This document shows positions 49,771 through 58,601 of a DNA stretch of 64,000 bases, piece by piece (positions within the stretch are counted from its first letter, which is position 1; every line of letters starts with the position of its first letter). Under the pieces are notes generated by a model. It had not been told where the DNA came from. It did no database searches and worked only from the letters and a program-made list of their open reading frames with translations. A program made the position numbers and the translations under genes. Source of the stretch: Neobacillus niacini (GTDB lineage Bacteria; Bacillota; Bacilli; Bacillales; Cytobacillaceae); NCBI RefSeq assembly GCF_000759675.1, contig NZ_BAWM01000018.1:220311-284310 (forward strand), in the 5' to 3' direction.

Positions 49771-49922
49771 TACACCTAAATATATGCACCGTATATGGGA
49801 ATTAGAAGGATAACCATCCATTAAAACAAAGTTAATTTGATTGTAGAAGCCTGCAGCAACAACGATTCAATTGGAAAAGTCGTTAGATTGACTAACTACA
49901 TTATGTATATCGGTTAATAAAC

Positions 49923-49961
49923 AAAAAAAGACTGCCATCCTTATAAAAAGGACAACAGCCT
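49923..49961 (-). terminator. Terminator downstream of the DinB-like gene
   Basis: Stem AGGCTGTTGTCCTT/AAGGATGGCAGTCT (with G-U pairs) followed on the minus strand by TTTTTTTG. Confidence 0.65.
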
Positions 49962-50174
49962 AAAATGTAAAATCATAAATTTTCTATTCTCTAATACCGA
50001 ATTATCAAAACAGGTTTATTTTAAACATCCCCTACTACCTATATAAATAAGAAGGAACTGTATCAAACAGCTTTAATTTAAATAACATTTACAAATATTA
50101 ATGCAATTGTAATATTTGATTTTACCAATTGAATATAACTTTTAGGTATTTTAAATTATACTAAAATAACAATT

Positions 50175-50205
50175 TTATTTACTAAAGCACCTGTTAGTTC
50201 AATAA
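50175..50205. repeat. Hairpin repeat, copy a
   Basis: TTATTTACTAA and TTAGTTCAATAA are near-inverted (loop AGCACCTG). The block GTTAGTTCAATAA recurs at 50762-50774, on the other side of the DinB-like gene. Confidence 0.5.
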
Positions 50206-50217
50206 GCATAACCAATA

Positions 50218-50676
50218 TTAGGCATTATTTTTGATAAGGATTTGATTGTTAATATGATGTTCCATATGTTCAAGATAATCTTTTATGAGCCACTCTAATG
50301 TTTTTTGTTGATTATTTCCTAAATCACAAAGATTAGATAATCTCCCTTTCGGAATATTCAATATAATATTTATTATTTGCTTATTTAATGCACAAAAAAG
50401 GTTTAGTATTTCATCAAGTGGTCTATCTTGATAATTCTGAAGTAATACCCAATGTTCTTGTTTATACGATTGGATAACATATGGTTGGTCTTCGTATTGA
50501 ATCTTTATAAACCTATCAATATTATTTATTGCAGAGTCGCATAGATGTCCCAAAATCTCTTTTTTGGACCATTTGTGTGGTAATGGTCGATTAGTTATTT
50601 CTTTTTTTGTCATCTGGTTGAACTCTCCTGGTAAAAAACGTATCCAATGGTTGATGCCATTTATTACATTTTCCAT
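50218..50676 (-). CDS. DinB-like (YfiT-type) putative metal-dependent protein
   Basis: 152 residues forming a four-helix bundle of the DinB superfamily: WSKKEILGHLCDSAINNIDRF (about 36-56) with a histidine, and LEWLIKDYLEHMEHHINN (about 128-145) with the paired histidines that bind metal in this family. Related proteins are thiol transferases or unknown. AT-rich codon use compared with its neighbours and absence from B. subtilis at this place suggest recent acquisition. Start ATG 50676 with weak GGGGGA. Confidence 0.75.
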   Translation of the reverse strand: MENVINGINHWIRFLPGEFNQMTKKEITNRPLPHKWSKKEILGHLCDSAINNIDRFIKIQYEDQPYVIQSYKQEHWVLLQNYQDRPLDEILNLFCALNKQIINIILNIPKGRLSNLCDLGNNQQKTLEWLIKDYLEHMEHHINNQILIKNNA

Positions 50677-50744
50677 TGTTGTACTCCCCCTAAGTATTTC
50701 ATAAACATTTTATATTCGTCTACCTAACTGGTTATCCCTTCTCC

Positions 50745-50774
50745 TTCAATTAAACTGCTTCGTTAGTTCAATAA
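50745..50774. repeat. Hairpin repeat, copy b
   Basis: TTAAACT and TAGTTCAA (loop GCTTCGT) form a similar hairpin, ending in the same GTTAGTTCAATAA as copy a and in the same orientation. Confidence 0.5.
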
Positions 50775-50836
50775 AGGAATTATACACTTTCTTATCTTTG
50801 TAAAAAAGAGGGTACTGCTATAATAAACAGTACCGC

Positions 50837-51290
50837 TTACTTTGGTGCAATCATTAATTCAATTACATCATATTCAACTTCAGGTAGTTCTTTAAATATC
50901 ATTACACCTTTAGTAAACGGTATATTGAACTGTTCCTTAATCAATCCCACTAACCGTAACTTATCTTTATAACCTGAAGTAACCTTATCTGTATCCATTA
51001 AATCTAATTTATCCTGTAGTTCTTGGATAGAAGCCTTTACCGTTATTATCTCTTCTTCAGCTTTCTTCTTAACATCTAAATATTCCTGCTTAGTGAATAT
51101 ATCATCTAGATAACTTTCCTTAGCCTTTATAAGACGTTTATTTAGCTTCTCAATGGTTTTATTAGCTTCTTGGATACTTCCTTGTTAGGCTTCCTTTAGA
51201 ATCGCTTAACGGTGTGTTTAAAGCTATCTCCCATTGTTCTTTAAAATACTTACACCTCTTAGTTAGTATTTCTAAGAAGTATATTAACAT
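50837..51290 (-). pseudogene. Decayed coiled-coil gene, possible recombinase remnant
   Basis: From 51184 down to the stop at 50837 an uninterrupted 115-residue frame has no start codon near its beginning; it reads LNKRLIKAKESYLDDIFTKQ, EYLDVKKKAEEEIITVKA and ends VEYDVIELMIAPK. In the frame shifted by one, the upstream part starts at an ATG (51288-51290) with MLIYFLEILTKRCKYFKEQW, and breaks near 51185. A coiled coil with YLDDIFTKQEYL resembles the linker of large serine recombinases, but no catalytic part is present, so that is only a guess. Confidence 0.5.
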
Positions 51291-51325
51291 TAAAAAGGAA
51301 CCCCCTGTAGATTATCTCATATTAT
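51288..51325. repeat. Right copy (R2) of the imperfect direct repeat
   Basis: CATTAAAAAGGAACCCCCTG followed by ATTATCTCATATTATG matches the yqfC leader at 49692-49721 with one mismatch and a 5-6-nt insertion. The element also forms half of the following terminator hairpin. Confidence 0.6.
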
Positions 51326-51346
51326 GAAATGATCTACAGGGGGTTC
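51291..51346 (-). terminator. Strong terminator downstream of yqfB
   Basis: Perfect 15-bp stem GAACCCCCTGTAGAT/ATCTACAGGGGGTTC with a 19-nt loop, followed on the minus strand by CTTTTT. It separates the floA operon from the inserted segment. Confidence 0.8.
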
Positions 51347-51392
51347 TAGCACTTCTTTTTCTATTTATACTTGAGGATTTAAAATTATTAAT

Positions 51393-51824
51393 TCATCGCT
51401 TTCTCAATAAATATGGTTTTTTGGATCGTGGTTCACCAAGAATTTCCGCCCAAATAATCCCATTAATGATCGTTTTTTCATCTGGTTTTTCAATTGGAAC
51501 ATCGTCAGACTCAACTTCTAATATGGTGGATTCAATAGGTTGCATCTGGTCCAGTTGTATTCTTGATACAACAGGCTTCTGCGTTACTTCTTGATATTTC
51601 TCCCCCTTACTCTGCGATTTTGCCTCTAGATTAACAGGATGACCCGTTGAGATTTGACCTGATTTTCTCGGCTTACTCATCATTTGTTGTTCAACTTGGG
51701 TACGAAAGTCATTAAACCCTTTTGTCGTAAATGGTTTTGTTCGTCCAGGACTACTTTTACCCTTTGCTTTACCAAAGATTGTTGAGAGAATTCCAGCGAT
51801 AATCAAAAATAAGATTGTTTCCAT
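51393..51824 (-). CDS. Anchored protein in the YqfB position
   Basis: 143 residues from METILFLIIAGILSTIFGKA, an N-terminal membrane helix, then a long polar region with clusters of Lys/Ser/Pro and acidic residues, ending in WAEILGEPRSKKPYLLRKR. No recognised domain. The ATG at 51824 follows AGGAGG; a GTG six bases upstream lies within that site. It follows floA by 35 bp on the same strand and occupies the place of B. subtilis yqfB; I infer co-expression with floA/nfeD. Confidence 0.75.
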   Translation of the reverse strand: METILFLIIAGILSTIFGKAKGKSSPGRTKPFTTKGFNDFRTQVEQQMMSKPRKSGQISTGHPVNLEAKSQSKGEKYQEVTQKPVVSRIQLDQMQPIESTILEVESDDVPIEKPDEKTIINGIIWAEILGEPRSKKPYLLRKR

Positions 51825-51859
51825 GCCCACCCTCCTTCTCTACGAAATCAATCGGCGGT

Positions 51860-52852
51860 TTAGCGGTCGTCTTTTTTATCACCCGTCATCTTTCCGATAG
51901 ATCCGCGCATGTCTGTATCAGCAGAAATATTTTTATAATTCATATATTCCATGACACTGATATTACCGGATTTTAATGCTTCTGCCATTGCCAGTGGCAC
52001 CTCTGCCTCTGCCTCTACAACCTTTGCTCTCATTTCTTCTACTCTCGCCTTCATTTCCTGCTCTGTAGCGACAGCCATCGCCCTACGCTCTTCTGCTTTT
52101 GCTTGGGCAATTTTCTTATCGGCTTCAGCTTGCTCCGTTTGCAGCTCAGCACCGATGTTTCGACCTAAATCAACATCAGCAATATCAATCGAAAGAATTT
52201 CAAAAGCGGTACCAGCATCTAATCCTTTGGCTAAGACTGTTTGCGAAATCAGTTCAGGGTTCTCAAGTACTTTACTATGGTCGAGTGAGGAACCAATCGT
52301 CGATATAACCCCTTCACCTACACGAGCTACGACAGTATCTTCACCCGCACCCCCGACAAGACGGTCGATATTAGCACGTACGGTAATTCTCGCTTTTGCT
52401 TTTACTTCTATACCATTCATGGCAACACCAGCAATAAACGGTGTTTCAATTACTTTCGGGTTAACACTCATTTGTACGGCTTCTAATACATCACGACCAG
52501 CCAAATCAATTGCAGCGCAGCGTTCAAATGATAACTCTATGTTTGCACGATGGGCAGCGATTAAAGCATTCACCACTCTATCCACATTCCCACCAGCTAA
52601 ATAATGACTTTCAAGCTGATTCGTTGTTACATTTAGACCCGCCTTATGCGCTTTAATTAGCGGGTTTACTACTCTGCTCGGCGTAACCCGTCTAAGTCTC
52701 ATCCCTACTAATGTAAAAATACTGATTCTTACCCCAGCAGCAAGGGCAGAAACCCAAAGCATTACCGGAACAAAGGATAATAATATTCCGAGAAAAATTA
52801 GCGCAACAACGATAATACCAATCATAAATAGACTTCCACTCGTTAATTCCAC
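51860..52852 (-). CDS. floA: Flotillin-like protein FloA
   Basis: 330 residues. N-terminal membrane hairpin (residues 5-45), a SPFH domain, then a helical coiled coil rich in AEA repeats ([20 protein letters not shown], about 238-257). FloA scaffolds functional membrane microdomains. Start GTG (52852) behind GGAGG. Co-transcribed with the NfeD-like gene, the usual partner. Confidence 0.95.
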   Translation of the reverse strand: MELTSGSLFMIGIIVVALIFLGILLSFVPVMLWVSALAAGVRISIFTLVGMRLRRVTPSRVVNPLIKAHKAGLNVTTNQLESHYLAGGNVDRVVNALIAAHRANIELSFERCAAIDLAGRDVLEAVQMSVNPKVIETPFIAGVAMNGIEVKAKARITVRANIDRLVGGAGEDTVVARVGEGVISTIGSSLDHSKVLENPELISQTVLAKGLDAGTAFEILSIDIADVDLGRNIGAELQTEQAEADKKIAQAKAEERRAMAVATEQEMKARVEEMRAKVVEAEAEVPLAMAEALKSGNISVMEYMNYKNISADTDMRGSIGKMTGDKKDDR

Positions 52853-52875
52853 AGCAATTACCTCCTTATTAGTAA

Positions 52876-53511
52876 CTAATTTACTTTTCTAACTACGATA
52901 CGTACTCCTTCGACCTTTATGACCGTGATCTTGATATTTTGATCAATGAAATCGCCTTCACTTACAACATCTATTCTTTCATTATTGAAAATCGCTGTTC
53001 CTGACGGTCTTAAGACAGTCAGCGCAGTACCTTCTTTACCTAATAAATCTGTTCGATTCACGTTAGATACATAGCCATCTTCTTTTTTTGCTGTATCAAA
53101 CAAAATCATCCGATTAAATAAAACCATTTTTTTGCCTAAAACCTTAATCATAATCAAAAGTATTGCGATTGAAACACCGATGGCAATAAAGATGGAGATT
53201 CCCATATTCAAAGGATTTTCCCCTGCTAGAAAAAGACTAGCTATTAATGCTGCCAACCCTAGTGTTCCTGAAATAGCTCCTGGAAGAAAAAATTCTAAGA
53301 AAATTAGCATGATTCCTACGGCAAATAACATGATTGTTCCGAAACCTGCAAGACCCGCTTGAAAATGTCCATAAAAGAAAAGAAGTAAAGCAAATAAACC
53401 TATGAATCCTGATATTCCAAACTTTGACGAAAACAACTCATATACAATAGCTGCCCCTGCAATAGTTAATAGCAATGTTACAACGATTGGGTTTGTTAGA
53501 AACTCAACCAT
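52876..53511 (-). CDS. yqeZ: NfeD-like membrane protein, short form
   Basis: 211 residues: four membrane helices (about residues 8-130) followed by the C-terminal OB-fold NfeD domain ([29 protein letters not shown]). It lacks the N-terminal ClpP-like serine protease domain that makes B. subtilis YqeZ about 437 residues long. NfeD proteins partner with flotillins, here floA 23 bp downstream. The gene start has no sign of upstream coding sequence that would restore the protease. Confidence 0.85.
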   Translation of the reverse strand: MVEFLTNPIVVTLLLTIAGAAIVYELFSSKFGISGFIGLFALLLFFYGHFQAGLAGFGTIMLFAVGIMLIFLEFFLPGAISGTLGLAALIASLFLAGENPLNMGISIFIAIGVSIAILLIMIKVLGKKMVLFNRMILFDTAKKEDGYVSNVNRTDLLGKEGTALTVLRPSGTAIFNNERIDVVSEGDFIDQNIKITVIKVEGVRIVVRKVN

Positions 53512-53582
53512 ATTTTATCCTCCCTTCATGTCGACATTATGTATACGTTTCATATCCAATTAAGTTTCATTTTTTCAAATTG

Positions 53583-53611
53583 AAAAACCGCAAGCTAAAC
53601 GCTTGCGGCTT
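53583..53611 (-). terminator. Terminator after yqeY
   Basis: Stem AAGCCGCAAGC/GCTTGCGGTTT with TTTTTC following on the minus strand. Confidence 0.85.
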
Positions 53612-53626
53612 TGGTTGTCAGAATAA

Positions 53627-54073
53627 TTATGAAAGGTGTTGTTGTACAAATTTATTTACAAGTGAACCGTCTGCTTTACCCTTTACTTTAGGCATAATCG
53701 CAGCCATCACTTTTCCCATATCCGCTTTTGATTTTGCACCGACCTCAGAGATTGTTTCTTTAACAATTTCTGACAACTCTTCTTCGGAAAGCTGCTTCGG
53801 TAAATACAGTTCGACGATAGCCAACTCTGCACGCAATTTATCAACAAGGTCTTGACGACCTGCTTTATCAAATTCATGGAGGGATTCTTTGCGTTGCTTT
53901 ACTTCGCGAGAAAGGATTGTTAACTCAGCTTCATCGGAGAGCTCTTTTGTACCAAGCTTAATCGCTTCATTTTGCAATGAAGCTTTTACCATCCGAATCG
54001 TTGTGAGTTTGTCTTTTTCCTTATTTTTCATCGCTTGTTTCATGTCACTATTTAAACGCTCGAGAAGACTCAT
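53627..54073 (-). CDS. yqeY: GatB/YqeY domain protein
   Basis: 148 residues, all helical, with the GatB tail-like YqeY fold ([43 protein letters not shown]). Possibly binds tRNA like the GatB tail domain. Follows rpsU by 15 bp, a conserved pair, and ends at a terminator. Confidence 0.93.
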   Translation of the reverse strand: MSLLERLNSDMKQAMKNKEKDKLTTIRMVKASLQNEAIKLGTKELSDEAELTILSREVKQRKESLHEFDKAGRQDLVDKLRAELAIVELYLPKQLSEEELSEIVKETISEVGAKSKADMGKVMAAIMPKVKGKADGSLVNKFVQQHLS

Positions 54074-54088
54074 AAATTACACCCTCTC

Positions 54089-54262
54089 TTAGAACTTACG
54101 TTTTCTTGCTGCTTCAGACTTTTTCTTACGCTTTACACTTGGCTTTTCGTAGAATTCGCGCTTTCTTGCCTCTTGCAAAGTACCAGTTTTTGATACTGTA
54201 CGTTTGAAGCGACGAAGAGCATCTTCAAGCGATTCGTTTTTACGAACGACGGTTTTAGACAT
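54089..54262 (-). CDS. rpsU: 30S ribosomal protein S21
   Basis: 57 residues, [20 protein letters not shown] through a very basic C-terminus [14 protein letters not shown]. The ATG at 54262 follows GGAGGG; frames running further upstream are not part of S21. Preceded by an almost perfect promoter. Confidence 0.97.
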   Translation of the reverse strand: MSKTVVRKNESLEDALRRFKRTVSKTGTLQEARKREFYEKPSVKRKKKSEAARKRKF

Positions 54263-54318
54263 TCTCTTTCCCTCCCTCCGAAACACAACACACTTACATT
54301 CAATCCATGTACCTTGCA

Positions 54319-54347
54319 ATTATAATATAACATAGAAACAAGGTCAA
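54319..54347 (-). promoter_or_regulatory. SigA promoter of rpsU-yqeY
   Basis: TTGACC (54342-54347), 17-bp spacer, TATAAT (54319-54324) on the minus strand, 57 bp before the rpsU start. Confidence 0.85.
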
Positions 54348-54474
54348 CTGTATTTCTAGAGATGAAACAAGCTTTTGATATTTTTATTCATAAATCCACA
54401 ATTTTTTGAACAACCCACCAGAAATTTGGCATGTCCTCCTCCTTCAGGCATACAATTTAGGGAGGGGTGAAGAC

Positions 54475-55407
54475 ATGCTATACATACTATTATTTATTTT
54501 ATTTATCTTATTATTTATATTTGGCATGACTATTATAAGGTTTGGATTATTTAATCTGTCAGGTAATAAACTAAAAGGATGGTTAACCAAACTTACAAGT
54601 ACACCACTAAAAGGTATGGTAACAGGAACGTTTGTTACTGCGTTATTGCAGAGTAGTTCGGCAGTAATGGTGATCACGATTGGATTAATTTCAGCAAAGA
54701 TCATGACTTTTCCACAATCGATTGGAATCATTTTAGGTACGAATATCGGCACAACCTTTAAAACAGAGCTCATAACTTTCAATCTTGATAAAGTCTTAGT
54801 TCCGCTTGCTATTATTGGAGTATTACTTACCTTTTTTAAACCTATAAAAATTAGAAGCATCGGCATGGTCACCTTTGGAATCGCCTCAGTATTTACAGCA
54901 ATGAAAGGTTTTGAGCTTTTAGCTCAGCCATTAACTGCTCTCCCATTTATCAATAATTTTATCCTCTCCATAAACGATAATATTTTATTAAGTATTTTAA
55001 CTGGGGCAGTTATTACTGCCATTATTCAATCCAGTACAGCTATGACCGGTATTACCATGGGGTTTTTAACAGTTGGTCTACTTCATCTTGATGCAGGTAT
55101 TGCTATCGTGTTTGGCGCCAATATCGGGACATGTATTACGGCACTGATTGCTTCAATTGGAGGCGGGAAAGAATCAAGATTGGCAGCCTTCGCACACGTT
55201 TGGCTCAATGTGGCGGGTGTGCTACTCTTTACTCCCTTTATCCCAGCATTGTCCGAGAATGCTCATTTGTTAGCCGAGGAAAAAATGATTCAGCTAGCAC
55301 ATATTAGTGTGATATTTAATGTGGTTTCATCCATAATAGTCCTGCCATTTGCAACGAAATTCGGAGTAATGATACTGAAGGTACATGGTGGAAAACAAAA
55401 TAAATAA
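54475..55407 (+). CDS. yqeW: Na/Pi-cotransporter family protein YqeW
   Basis: 310 residues with eight or more membrane helices in two inverted halves, each with the NptA signature: LLQSSSAVMVITIG (about 60-73) and IIQSSTAMTGITMG (about 182-195). Predicted sodium-coupled phosphate transporter, with no PhoU-like tail. The ATG at 54475 follows GGAGGGG. Divergent from rpsU; same place as in B. subtilis. Confidence 0.92.
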   Translation: MLYILLFILFILLFIFGMTIIRFGLFNLSGNKLKGWLTKLTSTPLKGMVTGTFVTALLQSSSAVMVITIGLISAKIMTFPQSIGIILGTNIGTTFKTELITFNLDKVLVPLAIIGVLLTFFKPIKIRSIGMVTFGIASVFTAMKGFELLAQPLTALPFINNFILSINDNILLSILTGAVITAIIQSSTAMTGITMGFLTVGLLHLDAGIAIVFGANIGTCITALIASIGGGKESRLAAFAHVWLNVAGVLLFTPFIPALSENAHLLAEEKMIQLAHISVIFNVVSSIIVLPFATKFGVMILKVHGGKQNK

Positions 55408-55500
55408 GCCTGGCGTAGCCAGGTCAAGGTCATTGTCATTCGTTTGAGCCGATTTCTATGTGATGATTCTAATCCTAGATCCCAACAAAATGACCTTTTT

Positions 55501-55534
55501 CAGATTTACGTGCCGTTTTACAGATTTACGTGCC
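55501..55534. repeat. 20-bp tandem direct repeat
   Basis: CAGATTTACGTGCC occurs at 55501-55514 and again at 55521-55534, separated by GTTTTA. It is in the yqeW-deoC gap, which otherwise holds a hairpin CCTGGC/GCCAGG (55409-55423) and nothing gene-like. Confidence 0.7.
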
Positions 55535-55557
55535 AAACTGGTTTTATCCATGATTTA

Positions 55558-55592
55558 GAAATACCACAGTTCTATAAACTGTGGTATTTCTA
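55558..55592. terminator. Bidirectional terminator between yqeW and deoC
   Basis: Stem GAAATACCACAG/CTGTGGTATTTC with A/T-rich flanks; serves both convergent genes. Confidence 0.8.
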
Positions 55593-55601
55593 AAAATTTA
55601 C

Positions 55602-56276
55602 TTAGTAATCCGAAGTAACCGTTAGCCCCTGAAGTATGGCAACCCCAGCACTTGCGCCAATTCTCGTCGCACCCGCTTGAATCATTTTTTCAGTATCCTC
55701 CGTATTCCTAACCCCACCGGAGGCTTTTACACCAATATTAGGTCCCACCGTTTCTCTCATCAACTTAATATCTTCAACCGTAGCTCCACCGGTCGAGAAC
55801 CCTGTTGATGTTTTTACAAAATCTGTCCCAGCCTTTACTGCTAGTTCACTTGCACGAATTTTTTCTTCCCTTGTAAGCAAACTTGTTTCAATAATCACCT
55901 TTATTAATGCTTTGCCCCTTGCAGCTTCAACAACTGCACGAATATCTTTTTCAACTAACTCGTCATTTTTATCCTTTAAAGCACCGATGTTAATGACCAT
56001 ATCAACTTCATCGGCACCATTTTCAATGGCATTATTTGTCTCAAAAGCCTTGGTTTCCGGTGTTGTTGCTCCAAGTGGAAAACCAATAACGGTACACACC
56101 TTAACACCACTGCCACTTAATAAATCTCTTGCTGTACTAACCCAAGTTGGGTTTACACAAACTGAAAAAAATTTATGTTCTTTTGCCTCTTGGCAAAGGG
56201 TTTCAATTTGTTGGCGGGTTGCGTCCGCCTTTAACAGAGTATGGTCAATCATTGCTGCAACATTTGTAGTAGCCAT
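55602..56276 (-). CDS. deoC: Deoxyribose-phosphate aldolase
   Basis: Cleaves 2-deoxyribose-5-phosphate to glyceraldehyde-3-phosphate and acetaldehyde. 224 residues, TIM barrel; Schiff-base lysine in [10 protein letters not shown] (about 153), second lysine in [10 protein letters not shown], and GVKASGGVR near the phosphate site. It is not in this place in B. subtilis. Transcribed alone; strong AAAGGGG ribosome binding site. Confidence 0.96.
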   Translation of the reverse strand: MATTNVAAMIDHTLLKADATRQQIETLCQEAKEHKFFSVCVNPTWVSTARDLLSGSGVKVCTVIGFPLGATTPETKAFETNNAIENGADEVDMVINIGALKDKNDELVEKDIRAVVEAARGKALIKVIIETSLLTREEKIRASELAVKAGTDFVKTSTGFSTGGATVEDIKLMRETVGPNIGVKASGGVRNTEDTEKMIQAGATRIGASAGVAILQGLTVTSDY

Positions 56277-56369
56277 TATACAAGCCCCTTTCGATTCCTG
56301 TGTAACTTTATATGGTTCTTAAGGTAAAAAAAATTTGCTCCCTAACAATAGGATACCCAAAATAAAATG

Positions 56370-56394
56370 AAAAAAAGGACCTAAATAGGTCCTT
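56370..56394 (-). terminator. Terminator after mtaB
   Basis: Stem AAGGACCTA/TAGGTCCTT with the minus-strand tail TTTTTTC. It ends the operon that runs from hrcA/dnaK to mtaB or its later part. Confidence 0.85.
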
Positions 56395-57751
56395 ATATGG
56401 CAGCTTCTTCTTTTTTAAACACTTCTGCTTTTACGGTTTCATCTTCTACAATTCGGACAAATTGACCTTCATTGTACGGATAACCAGCTTTAGAGATTTT
56501 TACTTTAACTATTTTACCAATCATATCCTCTGTTGCAGGGAATACCACTTTCAAATAATTATCTGTATAGCCGACATACATTCCAGATGTGAATTCTTCT
56601 TCAGGAATCACTTCTAATACATCGTTCTCAAATTGTGATGCATATTCCTTCGCCAGCTGATCAGAAAGGGTGATTAAGCGATGAACACGTTCATTCTTAA
56701 CCTCTTCATCGACTTGATCTTCCATACGGGCAGCAGGCGTTCCTGTCCGCTTAGAGTATGGGAAAACATGTAGTTCTGAAAATTTATGATTATTAATAAA
56801 ATTATATGTTTCCATAAATTCTTCTTCCGTTTCACCTGGAAAACCCACGATAACATCAGAAGTAACAGCAAGTCCAGGAAGTACCTCTTTAAGACGATCC
56901 AGTCTTTCGCCAAAGAATTCCATCGTGTACTTTCGACGCATTCTTTTTAATACGGTATTTGATCCAGATTGAATTGGAATATGCAAATGCCGAACAATAA
57001 TATTTGAGTGTTTTATCACTTCAATTACTTCATCGGTAATTTGACTTGCTTCAATGGAAGAAATTCGAAGTCGTTCTAATCCTTTTACCTGCGCTTCTAA
57101 GTCACGGAGAAGCAGGGCAAGATTGTAGTCCTTCATATCCTCGCCGTATCCACCCGTGTGAATACCCGTTAGCACAATCTCTTTATAACCAGCATCAACT
57201 AGCTGCTGTGCTTGGCGAATTACTTCCTTTGGATCACGTGATCTCATTAAACCACGAGCCCACGGAATAATACAAAAAGTACAGAAATTGTTACAGCCTT
57301 CTTGTATTTTTAACGATGCACGTGTACGATCGGTAAACGCGGGAACATCAAGCTCCTCATATACACGGTTTTTCATTATATTTCCGACACCGTTAATTGG
57401 CTGGCGTTCTGTTTTATACTGTTCAATGTATTCAAGCATTTTCACCCGATCTTGAGTACCAACTACGATATCAACTCCAGGTATCGCCATAATCTCCGCT
57501 GGAGAAGTTTGTGCATAACATCCAGTCACACAAATAACTGCATCCGGATTTTTTCGAACCGCACGGCGAATCACTTGGCGGCTTTTTTTATCGCCTGTAT
57601 TTGTTACCGTACAAGTATTAATAATATAAACATCAGAGATTGATTCAAATTCAACTCGATCATAGCCTTCTTGCTTGAACAATTGCCAGATTGCTTCAGT
57701 CTCATAATGATTCACCTTACATCCAAGTGTATGAAAAGCGACTGTTGGCAT
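56393..57751 (-). CDS. mtaB: tRNA t6A37 methylthiotransferase MtaB
   Basis: 452 residues. Radical-SAM enzyme that converts t6A37 to ms2t6A37 in tRNA-Lys-type anticodons. N-terminal UPF0004 cluster cysteines in TLGCKVNHYE, NTCTVTN and TGCYAQ; radical-SAM CNNFCTFCIIPWARG (about 158); C-terminal TRAM domain (YTDNYLKVVFPATEDM). The ATG at 57751 has GAGGAG 9 bp upstream; a second ATG at 57760 overlaps that site and the rsmE stop. Confidence 0.95.
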   Translation of the reverse strand: MPTVAFHTLGCKVNHYETEAIWQLFKQEGYDRVEFESISDVYIINTCTVTNTGDKKSRQVIRRAVRKNPDAVICVTGCYAQTSPAEIMAIPGVDIVVGTQDRVKMLEYIEQYKTERQPINGVGNIMKNRVYEELDVPAFTDRTRASLKIQEGCNNFCTFCIIPWARGLMRSRDPKEVIRQAQQLVDAGYKEIVLTGIHTGGYGEDMKDYNLALLLRDLEAQVKGLERLRISSIEASQITDEVIEVIKHSNIIVRHLHIPIQSGSNTVLKRMRRKYTMEFFGERLDRLKEVLPGLAVTSDVIVGFPGETEEEFMETYNFINNHKFSELHVFPYSKRTGTPAARMEDQVDEEVKNERVHRLITLSDQLAKEYASQFENDVLEVIPEEEFTSGMYVGYTDNYLKVVFPATEDMIGKIVKVKISKAGYPYNEGQFVRIVEDETVKAEVFKKEEAAI

Positions 57752-57756
57752 TGTAT

Positions 57757-58509
57757 TCATCTCCTCAATAATTCAAAATGATAGGAAATCGCCGCTAAAG
57801 CATATAAGGGCGCCGTTTCCGTTCTTAAAATACGTGGACCTAATCCACAAAGGGCAAAACCATTTTCCTGTAAAACTTGCACCTCTTCTTCCGCCAGTCC
57901 TCCCTCGGGACCAAACACAAGAAGAAGTGAATCCCCTTGTTTCATCTTTTGTAACGTTGCAGAAAAAATAGATGTTTCACCACTTCTGCTTTCTTCTTCG
58001 AATGCAACTAACTTATAATGAAAATTTTTACTTTTTTCTATCAAAGCTTTAAAATTCATTGGGCTAATAATTTCGGGTACAAATCCACGATGGGACTGCT
58101 CCGCAGCTTCTTTGGCAATTTTTTGCCATCTCTCTACTTTTTTACCGGCTTTTTTATCATCCCATTTTACGACAGAACGACGCGCAGCAAAAGGAATAAA
58201 TTCGCGGGCACCAAGTTCAGTACCTTTTTGAATAATCCAGTCAAGTTTGTCCCCTTTTGGAAGTCCGCTTGCAATCGTAATCGAAATAGGAAGCTCTGAC
58301 TTCTCATCTTTCCATTGTACAACGTCTGCAACGACTTGTTCATCGGTAATTTTTGCAATTTCACAAACTGCCGCATCCCCTTTTGGATTAACACAAATGA
58401 TTTTGTCCCCGATTTCCATGCGCATAACCTTGATAATATGATGGCGGTCATCCGCATCAATCACAAAACTATTTTCATTTGCTCGTTGTTTAACAAAGTA
58501 GCGTTGCAC
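57757..58509 (-). CDS. rsmE: 16S rRNA (uracil1498-N3)-methyltransferase
   Basis: 250 residues from the GTG at 58509 (MQRYFVKQR), with AAAGGGG at 8 bp; an ATG seven codons upstream has no site. N-terminal PUA-like domain then a SPOUT knot with IASGLPKGDKLDWIIQKGTE, LVFGPEGGLAEEE and LGPRILRTETAPLYALAAI. Methylates U1498 in the 16S decoding region. Operon with prmA and mtaB. Confidence 0.94.
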   Translation of the reverse strand: MQRYFVKQRANENSFVIDADDRHHIIKVMRMEIGDKIICVNPKGDAAVCEIAKITDEQVVADVVQWKDEKSELPISITIASGLPKGDKLDWIIQKGTELGAREFIPFAARRSVVKWDDKKAGKKVERWQKIAKEAAEQSHRGFVPEIISPMNFKALIEKSKNFHYKLVAFEEESRSGETSIFSATLQKMKQGDSLLLVFGPEGGLAEEEVQVLQENGFALCGLGPRILRTETAPLYALAAISYHFELLRR

Positions 58510-58569
58510 ACGATGCACCCCTTTAAACATTTTACTTTAATGAATGTCCCCTTTAAAGAAGGGAAAATA

Positions 58570-58597
58570 GAAAAAAGGGGTATTATCCCCTTTTTTA
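58570..58597 (-). terminator. Terminator-like hairpin between prmA and rsmE
   Basis: AAAAAAGGGG/CCCCTTTTTT with loop ATAATA is nearly a perfect palindrome; its tail of T residues suits termination or attenuation after prmA. Confidence 0.75.
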
Positions 58598-58601
58598 AGA
58601 A

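Larger units (their letters stand above)
49776..50217. other. AT-rich intergenic segment next to the DinB-like gene
   Basis: No full gene. A short open stretch on the plus strand (49825-49917) reads LIVEACSNNDSIGKVVRLTN and looks coding-like; it could be the end of a decayed gene I do not recognise. A terminator (49923-49961) and a hairpin repeat (50175-50205) are in this stretch; the rest is featureless AT. Confidence 0.4.

Noticed and set aside
51951..52604. 217-codon plus-strand frame opposite floA
   Set aside because: Antisense shadow of floA; its Ser/Ala-rich composition arises from the opposite strand of the AEA-rich coiled coil.
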